In this document: positions 7,757-14,740 of the stretch, piece by piece
Layout: each line of letters opens with the position of its first letter
Numbering within the stretch: the first letter of the stretch is position 1
Assembly: GCA_030667555.1 (NCBI GenBank)
Contig: DAOUVR010000002.1
Coordinates: 1-21,969, forward strand
DNA: 21,969 nt
Origin: Dehalococcoidia bacterium
GTDB taxonomy: Bacteria > Chloroflexota > Dehalococcoidia > E44-bin15
Direction of reading: 5' to 3'
Notes under the pieces: model-generated
Databases searched by the model: none
What the model saw: only the letters and a program-made list of their open reading frames with translations
Told to the model about the DNA's origin: nothing
Made by a program: the position numbers and the translations under genes

Positions 7757-9490
7757 ATGGAGGGCAAGACTTATCCAGAGTTCAGCACACGCTACCCATT
7801 ACTGTTGAGGACTTTTATGAAGAGGCCGGTAAGCCTGTATCCGAATGAAATAGGCGTTGTTTACAGAAATGCGGACACTGGCCAGTACCAGAGATTTACC
7901 TGGCGTGAGTGGTACCAGCGTACATGCCGTCTGGCTAATGCCCTGCAATCTTCTCTGGATATCAAACCGGGAAGGGCTGGCGAGTCAGGCGATAGAGTTG
8001 CTACGATGGCGTTGAATAACCACCGGCACCTGGAGCTTTTCTATGCGGCTCCATGCATGGGAGCGGTATTGCATGCGATAGTTCCAAGGCTTTCTCTGGA
8101 CCATATAGTACATACAATAGAGCATAGTGGAGATAAGGTTCTATTCTTCGATGACCTTATTCTACCCCTGGTTGAAATGATATACGACAGGATAAAGCCA
8201 ATCGTAGAGAAATTCGTGTACATGTCGGATGGAGGAGGGGTACCGGAGACAAAGATTGAGCCTATTTACGATTATGAGGAGTTGTTAAAGGGGCAATCCG
8301 CTGAATTTGATTGGCCGTATCTTGATGAGGACACGTGTGCATCCTTGTGCTACACCACCGCCACTACTGGACTGCCCAAGGGAGTTATGTACACTCACCG
8401 GCAACTTTACCTGCATGCATTGCACTTGATGGCTGCCATGAGCTGGGCTGCGGATCCAGCTATTCCACACCTTGGCGATAGTGCCGTCCCGATACTAAAC
8501 ACACCGTTCTGTCACGCCAATGGGTGGGGGATGCCTCACATCTACGTCTATGGGGCATGTAAAGTGGTGCTACCAGGCAGATTCACTCCTGAAGGCTTCT
8601 GCGACCTGGTTCAAACTGAGAAGGTAACCAGTACAACATTGGTTCCAACGATGCTAGCCATGCTTGTTGAGTATGAAGACCTGAAGAAGTATGACCTGAG
8701 CAGTCTGGTGGGCATTGGGGTAGGTGGCGCTGCCTTGCCGTTGGGGTTGAAAACCAAGGCCGAGCAGTTGATTCCAGGGTTCAGCGCCATTTCGGGATAT
8801 GGCATGACCGAAACGGGTCCTGCCGTGGTCAGCGCTTTTACCAAGCGCTACATGAGAAACTGGTCTAAGGAAGAGCTGGACAAGGTCAGGGTCAAGACGG
8901 GATTGCCAATTGCGGGTGTTGAGGTTGATGTTTTCGATGAGAATGGCAGGCCGGTGCCGCGCGATAATGAGACGATAGGAGAGATTGTGCTTAGAGGCCC
9001 TTGGATTATGGAGGAATACTATAAAGACCCTGAGAGGACTGCCCAGGTGTGGAAGGATGATGGGTGGTTCCATACCGGGGATGTGGCTAAGGTTGATGAA
9101 GAGGGCTACTTAACAATCGTAGATAGAATAACGGATGTGATAAGAAGCGGTGCAGAGATGGTTCCAACGGTACTGCTGGAGAACCTGACGGCGACGGCGG
9201 ACTGTGTTTTGGAGGCGACTTATGTAGGTGTTCCTGACCCCAAATGGGGGGAGAGGCCGATGGCGGTAATAAAGCTGGTGCCTGGAGCTACCGAATGTGA
9301 GGATGACATATACAAATTCCTTGAGGCCGAAGGGGTGGAAAAGGGCAGGCTAACCAAATGGATGCTTCCAGATTTCATAGCGCTCACCGATGAGATACCC
9401 AAGACCAGCGTGGGAAAGTATGACAAGATAACGATCAAGAAGGAGCTAGAGAAGTTCCTATCGAAAGCCAAGAAAATGCGTGAAGCTTAA
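7757..9490 (+). CDS. AMP-forming acyl-CoA ligase, copy 3
   Basis: This is the third tandem acyl-CoA ligase, 577 aa, with the same motifs: LCYTTATTGLPKG near 197, GYGMTE, GWFHTGDVAKVD, DRITDVIRSGAEM and the C-terminal PKTSVGK. The copy-specific segment after the P-loop reads HLMAAMSWAADPAIPHL. The ribosome binding region is unusual. A run of ten G (7741-7750) ends 6 nt before the ATG, after AGGAAA, so the Shine-Dalgarno sequence is essentially a homopolymer whose length could change by slippage. The 120-bp gap to copy 2 holds a TATAAT (7660-7665) but no matching -35 box. The gene ends 71 bp before the convergent 5-alpha-reductase gene. Confidence 0.93.
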   Translation: MEGKTYPEFSTRYPLLLRTFMKRPVSLYPNEIGVVYRNADTGQYQRFTWREWYQRTCRLANALQSSLDIKPGRAGESGDRVATMALNNHRHLELFYAAPCMGAVLHAIVPRLSLDHIVHTIEHSGDKVLFFDDLILPLVEMIYDRIKPIVEKFVYMSDGGGVPETKIEPIYDYEELLKGQSAEFDWPYLDEDTCASLCYTTATTGLPKGVMYTHRQLYLHALHLMAAMSWAADPAIPHLGDSAVPILNTPFCHANGWGMPHIYVYGACKVVLPGRFTPEGFCDLVQTEKVTSTTLVPTMLAMLVEYEDLKKYDLSSLVGIGVGGAALPLGLKTKAEQLIPGFSAISGYGMTETGPAVVSAFTKRYMRNWSKEELDKVRVKTGLPIAGVEVDVFDENGRPVPRDNETIGEIVLRGPWIMEEYYKDPERTAQVWKDDGWFHTGDVAKVDEEGYLTIVDRITDVIRSGAEMVPTVLLENLTATADCVLEATYVGVPDPKWGERPMAVIKLVPGATECEDDIYKFLEAEGVEKGRLTKWMLPDFIALTDEIPKTSVGKYDKITIKKELEKFLSKAKKMREA

Positions 9491-9561
9491 GCCATTGGCC
9501 TCGATTCTGCCCCAAACGGCGCTTCGCTTCTCGTCGCCGCGTTGCTCTTTACGCTGGATCT

Positions 9562-10323
9562 TCAGAACACGAACGGGATCAGTGCCCTGCGCTGCTGTGG
9601 GTAGTCGGGGAACTGGCTCGGGTACCATTTGTGGTGGGCTCGTGCTCTTGGCACCAGGTTGGCCGCAGTCCACACGGCGAAGGCCAGGCCAGGCAAAGAC
9701 CATGTTGCGATGGCCCATCCACACCATTCAATAATCTCACCAAAGTAGTTGGCGCACGAAACGCGTTCGAAAAGCCCCCCGCGAGGGATCTTGTAACCGG
9801 TCTCGCCTGGCGTCCGTAGCCGGCGTAGTATCCCATCTGAATGATGGTTGATGGCAAAGCCGGCGAAGAACAACAACACACCGATGATGAAGCGCGGGTC
9901 AGTCATCCAATCGGACGAGTAGCTGGAGCCAATGGTGTTAATGTAACGCCCGTTGAGATATGCGTTGACCGCATTGAACGTGAAACCGAGGCTCATGACG
10001 AATAGGGTCATGTGCTTCCTGCCCCACCTCATACGGAATGGGAAAATATAGGTGCGGTGGACGTAGTGGATCTGCCACAAGATCAAAAACGCAATTGGGA
10101 TCATACTGGTGGTGCGATCGCCCAAGGCGAAGCAGAGGGCGAATACGATCACGGCGGGTGACTCCATAATCACCCACCCCAGCCTGCTGTTGATCCTGGG
10201 TCCCCACCCCCGCCGGGTATGCCGCCCATAGGGCGCTGAAATGAAGAACAGCACCGCGAAGACAACGGCGGCCATCACAAACACCGCTATTAACAAGATG
10301 TCGTAAACTTGATGCTCGTTCAT
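9562..10323 (-). CDS. Steroid 5-alpha-reductase (SRD5A) family membrane enzyme
   Basis: The 253-aa protein belongs to the 3-oxo-5-alpha-steroid 4-dehydrogenase family, which reduces a conjugated C=C next to a ketone with NADPH in a membrane. The length matches the human SRD5A1/2 enzymes (254-259 aa). Visible landmarks are SAPYGRH near 29-35, MESP with Glu54 where human SRD5A2 has its catalytic QELP glutamate, and HYVHR with Tyr87 where SRD5A2 has its ligand-binding tyrosine. The C-terminal block YKIPRGGLF...NYFGEIIEW ends in IPFVF. About six to seven hydrophobic segments are present. The gene is alone on the minus strand, convergent with ligase copy 3 and divergent from the epimerase-like gene. 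No clear ribosome binding site is visible. The family is firm; whether the substrate is a steroid, a polyprenoid or another enone is open. Confidence 0.88.
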   Translation of the reverse strand: MNEHQVYDILLIAVFVMAAVVFAVLFFISAPYGRHTRRGWGPRINSRLGWVIMESPAVIVFALCFALGDRTTSMIPIAFLILWQIHYVHRTYIFPFRMRWGRKHMTLFVMSLGFTFNAVNAYLNGRYINTIGSSYSSDWMTDPRFIIGVLLFFAGFAINHHSDGILRRLRTPGETGYKIPRGGLFERVSCANYFGEIIEWCGWAIATWSLPGLAFAVWTAANLVPRARAHHKWYPSQFPDYPQQRRALIPFVF

Positions 10324-10691
10324 AGTGTGTGGCTATTACCCGTGTTACTCGCGATTTCCCATTGCAACCGGTGACGGAACTGCTCTCAGCCCCACGGGCA
10401 TTGTTACCGATGATACTGTATAAGTACCTCTCTATCAAGCTTCCTCGGAATCCCGGCAGCTTATGCTAGCGCTGACATTGGAGGCCCAAGAGGTTCCTGG
10501 ATGACACACACATAGGTGCTTAGTCGTGCGACGGGATACTTGGAGCATCGCCACGTTGACGAGGATTGACCTACATGATAAAGTACGAGCCAACGATGTC
10601 GGCTATGAATCAATTTATTTCCTCGCTTGTTCTCAGCAGAGGTGCTGAGATGGTCTACATGGTAACCACACTATTTTAATAAAGGTACAGT
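10324..10691. other. 368-bp divergent intergenic region
   Basis: This lies between the divergent reductase (-) and dehydrogenase (+) genes. I see a candidate plus-strand promoter at 10556-10584, but no gene and no clear minus-strand promoter for the reductase. Confidence 0.5.
10556..10584 (+). promoter_or_regulatory. Candidate promoter for the SDR gene
   Basis: TTGACG (10556-10561), a 17-bp spacer and TAAAGT (10579-10584). The -35 matches five of six and the -10 four of six. The leader would be about 100 nt. Confidence 0.35.
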
Positions 10692-11699
10692 ATGAAGGCG
10701 CTGGTTACGGGGAGCACTGGGTTTCTGGGCAGCCATGTTGTAGAACGCCTGCTGGCAGAGGGGTACGAAGTACGCGCCCTGGCTCGCACGACATCGAACA
10801 TTACTCACCTGAAGAACACGGGGGCCGAGATCGTCTTCGGCGATGTTGAGGATTATGATAGCCTGTGCCCCGTGGTCGAAGGGATTGACGTAGTATTTCA
10901 CGCCGCAGGCAGGGTTACGCCAGGGTGGGGGCGGTGGCAGCAATTTGAGGCCACGATCGCCAAAGGTACCGAGAATATGCTTAAGGCTAGCGCCGAGGTT
11001 GGGTGCCCCCGTTTTCTCTACGTCAGCACCGGCAGTGTCTACGGCAATGCATGCGAGGGCGATATACCTGCTTGCGAGTACACTCCCTGCCAGGTAGTCT
11101 TCGGGCCTGACACCTACTATGAGAGCGCCAAGCTGCGGGCTGAGAAAGCAGCCTTCGAGTACCACAATCAGGGTAAAATCCAGGTCTCAATTATACGACC
11201 AGGAGCGATATATGGACCCAGGGATAGACTCGTCGCCGATCGGGTATTCCGTCAGGTGTCGCCGCCTGTCGTAGTATGGCCAGAAGCATCGAACCCCAAA
11301 TATAGTATTGTCTTTGTCTCCGATGCGGCTGATTGTGCCCTTCTGGTAGCTACTAGTGGTCAGGCCATAGGACAGATTTACAATGTGGCTCCACCCTATA
11401 GCGTCCGATTTCGAGAGTTCGCTGCCACAATGATACAGGCCATGGGCGGGTCAAAGCTTCAGTTGACCATTCCCTATGCTATGGGCTACGCCTGGTGTGC
11501 GCTCATGGAGGGCTGGTCGAGGCTGCGGCGTGTCAACGATATGCCTTATTTGACACGCTCCGCTCTCCGGTTCCTAAATAAGGGGATGTTCCTCGATGGC
11601 TCTAAAGCCAGGGACGAATTGGGATGGGAGCCGAAGGTTTCCATAGAGGAGGGCACCAGACTCTATGTCCAGTGGCGGCGGTTACAGGAGAAGAAGTAA
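10692..11699 (+). CDS. NAD(P)-dependent epimerase / 3-beta-HSD-like extended SDR
   Basis: This is an extended short-chain dehydrogenase/reductase of 335 aa. The Rossmann motif GSTGFLG lies at 7-13, followed by RAL and GDVEDYDSL, which are typical of the 3-beta-hydroxysteroid dehydrogenase / NAD-dependent epimerase group. VFHAAG, the STGSVYG strand and the catalytic YESAK (YxxxK) are all present, with IRPGAIYGPRD after them. The C-terminal half holds the substrate-binding region and ends in ELGWEPKVSIEEG, common in this family. A weak AAAGG site lies about 6 nt before the ATG. Its place next to a 5-alpha-reductase homolog makes a 3-hydroxy/3-keto redox role attractive, but a sugar-nucleotide or dihydroflavonol-type substrate is equally possible from sequence alone. 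Confidence 0.85.
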   Translation: MKALVTGSTGFLGSHVVERLLAEGYEVRALARTTSNITHLKNTGAEIVFGDVEDYDSLCPVVEGIDVVFHAAGRVTPGWGRWQQFEATIAKGTENMLKASAEVGCPRFLYVSTGSVYGNACEGDIPACEYTPCQVVFGPDTYYESAKLRAEKAAFEYHNQGKIQVSIIRPGAIYGPRDRLVADRVFRQVSPPVVVWPEASNPKYSIVFVSDAADCALLVATSGQAIGQIYNVAPPYSVRFREFAATMIQAMGGSKLQLTIPYAMGYAWCALMEGWSRLRRVNDMPYLTRSALRFLNKGMFLDGSKARDELGWEPKVSIEEGTRLYVQWRRLQEKK

Positions 11700-11814
11700 T
11701 TTTAAAGGAAAGCCTCTTGTGGAGACATCCTAGGTAACAGTCGTTCACTATGTTCAGCGGGACATCAGGGCGATGCATCTCCAACGGCATACAGCCAAGG
11801 TTCTACGTCAAGTC

Positions 11815-11845
11815 TTGACTTTATGAGATGGTGTAGAGTTATAAT
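11815..11845 (+). promoter_or_regulatory. Candidate promoter for SBP2
   Basis: TTGACT (11815-11820) and a perfect TATAAT (11840-11845) are separated by 19 bp, longer than ideal. The leader would run about 120 nt to the SBP2 start and would include the short upstream reading frame at 11896. Confidence 0.5.
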
Positions 11846-11895
11846 GCAAATTGCTCTGACAAGATGACAGGGCGAAACGGGGACGCAAGGAGGTG

Positions 11896-12090
11896 ATGTT
11901 GTACAAAGAGCCTGTTGATAAAACGCTGACGGGTCAAAACATTGCGATATTGCCAATTGCAGAGGAGGGAAGAAGTGAAAGGGAGAAGAAAAGGAATACA
12001 AATTGCTTTAGCGGTGTTGATGATTGTCTCAGCGGCGGCGGCCCTGGCTTTTACCGGCTGTGGAGGAGGGGGGGGGCCCGATGGCAATGA
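11896..12090 (+). CDS. Possible short upstream ORF overlapping the start of SBP2
   Basis: The sequence AAGGAGGTGATG (11887-11898) is a near-perfect complement to the 16S 3' end. It is followed by ATG (11896) and TTG (11899) in a frame that runs to TGA at 12090. The TTG has better spacing to the Shine-Dalgarno sequence than the ATG. The peptide (about 64 aa) is not recognised, and its second half is an out-of-frame reading of the SBP2 signal-peptide region. It could be a leader ORF that tunes SBP2 translation, or chance. Removing one G from the G9 run (12068-12076) would join this frame to the mature SBP2 frame. Confidence 0.25.
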   Translation: MLYKEPVDKTLTGQNIAILPIAEEGRSEREKKRNTNCFSGVDDCLSGGGPGFYRLWRRGGARWQ

Positions 12091-13306
12091 GACCATCAAG
12101 ATCAAAGCCGGTCGAACGTATCCTCTATTACCGGGTTATTGGGGGGCGCCTGCTGCCAATGACAGCGCATTCAAATGGGAGGAGGCCGTTGAGACGGTAA
12201 CCGAGGGCAGGATCAACATAGAGTTCTACACTTCAGAGACTCTGTTCAAGGAAAATTTGGCCTTCGACGCCATCGATGCGGGGGTAGCCCAGATAGGCTG
12301 GACTATTCCCGGCTACCAGCCGGAATGGATACCACTGGAGCTTGTCTTCTATCTCCCGCTGGACATGGACAGCTTGGAGATGAATTGGCAGGTTCACTGG
12401 CAAGCCTATGATAAATACCTTTTGCCGCAATACGAGGCGAGGGACATGATCGCCGTCAGCGCTAATGGCCGTGAGAAGTACATCGTTTTCTCACCATATA
12501 AGCCCATCAACACGCTGGAGGACTTTGAGGGCTTGACCGTCATGACCTCGGGTAAATCAATGGAGCAGCTCATCTCCAAGCTTGGAGCATTGTCGATTAC
12601 GCTTCCGTGGCACGATTGCTATGAGGCGCTGAATAAGGGCACACTGGACTGCTCCGCTCTGGACATAACCCTTCCCATCTTATTCGGCTGGCATGAGGCG
12701 GGCGACCCGGGGTATATCATTAAGGTTGGTGGCATAGGCAATGCCATGCCCGTGTGGGTTGCCAAGGAGGATCTCCTCACCAGGCTGCGACCTGAGGACG
12801 CTTACGCACTCATCAAGTTGACCGATTTCTGGTTCGGTATCCTACAGTCTAAGGGTAACGATGCACTCAACCATCTTTTCTGGTATGAGGTCCCCAGGTT
12901 GGGCATGGAGCTCATTGACTGGCCCGAGTCGGAGAAGGAGAAACTGCGAGAGATGAAGCGGGAGGTCTACGACTGGTGGGTCGACTGGATGGAGGACGAC
13001 TATGGCTGTGGTGAGCAGGCAGCCGAGTTGCTTGATGACGTGCTGCAATGGATGGAGGACTACGAGCCCGGCAATACCATCGCATTTTCCGAAGATTCCT
13101 ACCCGGCAGAGCAACAAGAGGAACTGATAAGGGCCGGATACGTGATCGACGAGGAGGCTTGGCAGGAACTAGTGGGTCCCGACGGCCACTGGGGCATGGA
13201 CTACGTCTACAAGGACGACTGGGAGCCGTGGTACGAGAAGTGGTGGGACGAACAGAACATGGAGCACCCATGGTACTCGGCGTGGAAGGAGCGGCACGGG
13301 AAATAA
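11975..13306 (+). CDS. TRAP DctP-type solute-binding lipoprotein, orphan paralog (SBP2)
   Basis: This is a second TRAP binding protein of 443 aa, clearly paralogous to the one at 235-1563. I chose GTG 11975 because AGAGGAGGG sits 4-12 nt upstream and the resulting N-terminus aligns with SBP1. Frames opening at 11942 would put a charged leader before the signal peptide. The lipobox-like FTGC gives Cys29, then a Gly run encoded partly by nine consecutive G bases (12068-12076). It shares the R-to-M change (Met190) at the usual carboxylate-binding position and the Trp-rich tail. No permease genes follow: a terminator-like hairpin lies 37 bp downstream and then a 530-bp gene-free stretch. It probably feeds the TRAP permeases encoded at 1668-3611 with a different ligand, or it works with permeases elsewhere. 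Confidence 0.92.
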   Translation: MKGRRKGIQIALAVLMIVSAAAALAFTGCGGGGGPDGNETIKIKAGRTYPLLPGYWGAPAANDSAFKWEEAVETVTEGRINIEFYTSETLFKENLAFDAIDAGVAQIGWTIPGYQPEWIPLELVFYLPLDMDSLEMNWQVHWQAYDKYLLPQYEARDMIAVSANGREKYIVFSPYKPINTLEDFEGLTVMTSGKSMEQLISKLGALSITLPWHDCYEALNKGTLDCSALDITLPILFGWHEAGDPGYIIKVGGIGNAMPVWVAKEDLLTRLRPEDAYALIKLTDFWFGILQSKGNDALNHLFWYEVPRLGMELIDWPESEKEKLREMKREVYDWWVDWMEDDYGCGEQAAELLDDVLQWMEDYEPGNTIAFSEDSYPAEQQEELIRAGYVIDEEAWQELVGPDGHWGMDYVYKDDWEPWYEKWWDEQNMEHPWYSAWKERHGK

Positions 13307-13342
13307 GATAGGAAATATTAAGATTAGGTGAGGCAGCAAAAA

Positions 13343-13383
13343 GCGGCTCGGCCGCGGTTCTGCGGCGGCCGAGCCGTGCTTTT
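13343..13383 (+). terminator. GC-rich hairpin with T-run after SBP2
   Basis: CGGCTCGGCCGC (13344-13355) pairs perfectly with GCGGCCGAGCCG (13365-13376), with a 9-nt loop, then TGCTTTT. It resembles the hairpin after SBP1 in position and in the preceding GGTGAGGCAG, but here it has a T-run and no permease genes follow. Confidence 0.7.
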
Positions 13384-13907
13384 GGAGGAGCAACGAGAGT
13401 AGTGCATATAGCCTCAGGTCCCAGCTACAGGTGAGTGGCCTGAGTTCCAATTTACCCTGGCGATACCCTCTGGATACGCCACCGAGTCACCCCCTCCCGC
13501 AAGTGACACCATGAATCAACGGCCTCTCATCTCAAACCCCGTCATCTTATTCTTCGCAACACGACACCCTGTGAAGGACCCTTTGCCTGATGAGAATACC
13601 ATGTGGGCTTGGTCGCAGCATTTCAGGAGTAACAGGGTGAGAAATGGCATACTATAGTTTGCACGGTCTACTATCGCCCAGTATTGCACAAGAAAAGATG
13701 CTATATTCTGGGTTCTACGTCAATAAGTGTGATACTCTGACCTCAAAGCCAAAGGTGACTTGACATAGTGGGTGTGATATAGTTTATATGGCGTTGCTGG
13801 AAACAGGTTACCTGTACAGGCTGGCACCGGGAAACCGTAGGGCGACAAGCTCGCCTTATTAGGGACACAGTCAAGCGCAAAACTGTGCCATTTCGGACGT
13901 AAAACAT
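13384..13907. other. Gene-free stretch between SBP2 and the tRNA pair
   Basis: I see no supported gene. A 48-codon frame at 13511-13657 lacks a ribosome binding site and was not called. The stretch contains GGTTCTACGTCAA (13711-13723), which is also present upstream of SBP2 (11799-11811), and a candidate promoter at 13760. A leader of about 110 nt follows with several small hairpins: CAGGT/ACCTG at 13804, GGCGA/TCGCC at 13841 and CACAGT/ACTGTG at 13866. Confidence 0.55.
13760..13788 (+). promoter_or_regulatory. Candidate promoter for the tRNA pair
   Basis: TTGACA (13760-13765) is a perfect -35 box, followed by 17 bp and TTTATA (13783-13788). It lies 120 bp upstream of tRNA-Lys, with a hairpin-rich leader in between. 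Confidence 0.45.
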
Positions 13908-13983
13908 GGGCCGCTAGCTCAATTGGGAGAGCAACTGACTCTTAATCAGTAGGTTCAGGGTTCGAGTCCCTGGCGGCCTACCA
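13908..13983 (+). tRNA. tRNA-Lys (CTT)
   Basis: A full cloverleaf can be folded. The acceptor is GGGCCGC (13908-13914) with GCGGCCT (13973-13979), including one G-T pair. The D-arm is GCTC...GAGC. The anticodon stem ACTGA/TCAGT encloses loop CTCTTAA with anticodon CTT at 13941-13943. The T-arm is CAGGG-TTCGAGT-CCCTG. The discriminator is A13980 and CCA is encoded at 13981-13983. tRNA-Leu starts 2 nt later, so the two are surely one transcript. Confidence 0.95.
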
Positions 13984-13985
13984 AT

Positions 13986-14067
13986 GGGGGAGTGTCGGAA
14001 CTGGTAGACGAGCATGATTTAGGATCATGTGCCTAATGGCGTGGGGGTTCGAGTCCCCCCTTCCCCA
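13986..14067 (+). tRNA. tRNA-Leu (TAG)
   Basis: This is a type II tRNA with a long variable arm. The acceptor GGGGGAG (13986-13992) pairs with CTTCCCC (14060-14066). The anticodon stem CATGA/TCATG holds TAG at 14020-14022. A variable-arm stem TGCC/GGCG and T-arm GGGGG-TTCGAGT-CCCCC follow, with discriminator A14067. The bases after it are TGG, so CCA is not encoded, in contrast to the adjacent tRNA-Lys. Confidence 0.94.
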
Positions 14068-14185
14068 TGGGAAGAGTTATTTGAGGTGCTGAGGAGGCTT
14101 TATAGTAGAACTGGTTCAGGCCGGGGGCCTGAGGTCGCTAGACCGAGGGGGGGGTCTCGAGCAGCATGTGAAAGGAGGGAACCGG

Positions 14186-14620
14186 ATGGATAATGATGAA
14201 CTAAAAAAGGATTTTACCGTACAGCGCATGGATGTAATCTTCCTTATTATGGGTGTGGTGGGTGCCATCATGGCACTTGGATCATCGCTGAAGCCACTTT
14301 TCATTGCCCATTTCTTACCAGCACTGATTATTTTGATTTGCGTCCTGGTGTTCTTCTTGTGGCGTGGCGCGGGCAAGGGTGTCAAAATGACGTTGGCCAT
14401 CGTCTCTTTGTTGCTGGGCCCGTGGCTGGTGGTCAACGCGGTGACGCAGATTTATATACCTGCAATCCAAGATGTGGACATATCGGTGGTAGTGGAGGGT
14501 GATTGGAGTGTCCTGATCCCCCACTTTATGATAGGGTCAACTCTATTGCTGGGCGCGGTAGGAGGAATTATTATCTTTATTGGCTCCATTTTTGGGATTG
14601 TGAGTACTGCTAAGGGATAA
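14186..14620 (+). CDS. Small multi-pass membrane protein, function unknown
   Basis: The protein has 144 aa. The ATG at 14186 is preferred because AAAGGAGG lies 7 nt upstream; a GTG at 14168 would place this site inside the gene. A charged N-terminus (DNDELKKDFTVQR) is followed by about four hydrophobic segments near residues 16-36, 41-59, 67-86 and 112-135. A short polar segment (DVDISVVVEGDW) lies before the last helix. I recognise no family. The gene stands alone between the tRNA pair and a strong terminator. Its leader (14104-14170) holds two small hairpins, TCAGGCC/GGCCTGA and GGTC/GACC, and a G8 run. Confidence 0.75.
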   Translation: MDNDELKKDFTVQRMDVIFLIMGVVGAIMALGSSLKPLFIAHFLPALIILICVLVFFLWRGAGKGVKMTLAIVSLLLGPWLVVNAVTQIYIPAIQDVDISVVVEGDWSVLIPHFMIGSTLLLGAVGGIIIFIGSIFGIVSTAKG

Positions 14621-14657
14621 GGCTTTTCAGTAGCTTCTGTTTTGGTTTGACGCTAGT

Positions 14658-14695
14658 AAGAGCCTCCCAGCCCGAACGCTGGGAGGCTCTTTTCT
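14658..14695 (+). terminator. Strong rho-independent terminator
   Basis: AAGAGCCTCCCAGC (14658-14671) pairs perfectly with GCTGGGAGGCTCTT (14678-14691) around CCGAAC, followed by TTTCT. It ends the small membrane-protein gene and insulates lepA. Confidence 0.9.
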
Positions 14696-14702
14696 ATCCT
14701 CC

Positions 14703-14731
14703 TTGAGGTTAACCTCAGGCTATGCTACGAT
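14703..14731 (+). promoter_or_regulatory. Candidate lepA promoter, leaderless layout, with palindrome
   Basis: TTGAGG (14703-14708), 17 bp and TACGAT (14726-14731) precede the lepA ATG (14741) by only 9 nt, and no ribosome binding site is visible, so the message may be leaderless. GAGGTTAACCTC (14705-14716) is a perfect 12-bp palindrome over the -35 box and could be an operator. Confidence 0.45.
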
Positions 14732-14740
14732 GCTTATGCT

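Noticed and set aside
3832..9471. Many long reading frames opposite the three ligase genes, at similar places in each copy
   Set aside because: They are antisense shadows repeated because the three genes are near-identical; none has a ribosome binding site or recognisable protein features.
11868..11895. Resemblance of GGGCGAAACGGGGACGC to parts of the c-di-GMP-I riboswitch
   Set aside because: The spacing and the remaining conserved helices are missing.
11942..11974. TTG 11942 as the SBP2 start
   Set aside because: It would put a charged leader before the lipoprotein signal; GTG 11975 has an ideal ribosome binding site and aligns with SBP1.
13511..13657. 48-codon frame in the gene-free stretch
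   Set aside because: No ribosome binding site, no recognisable protein features, length expected by chance.
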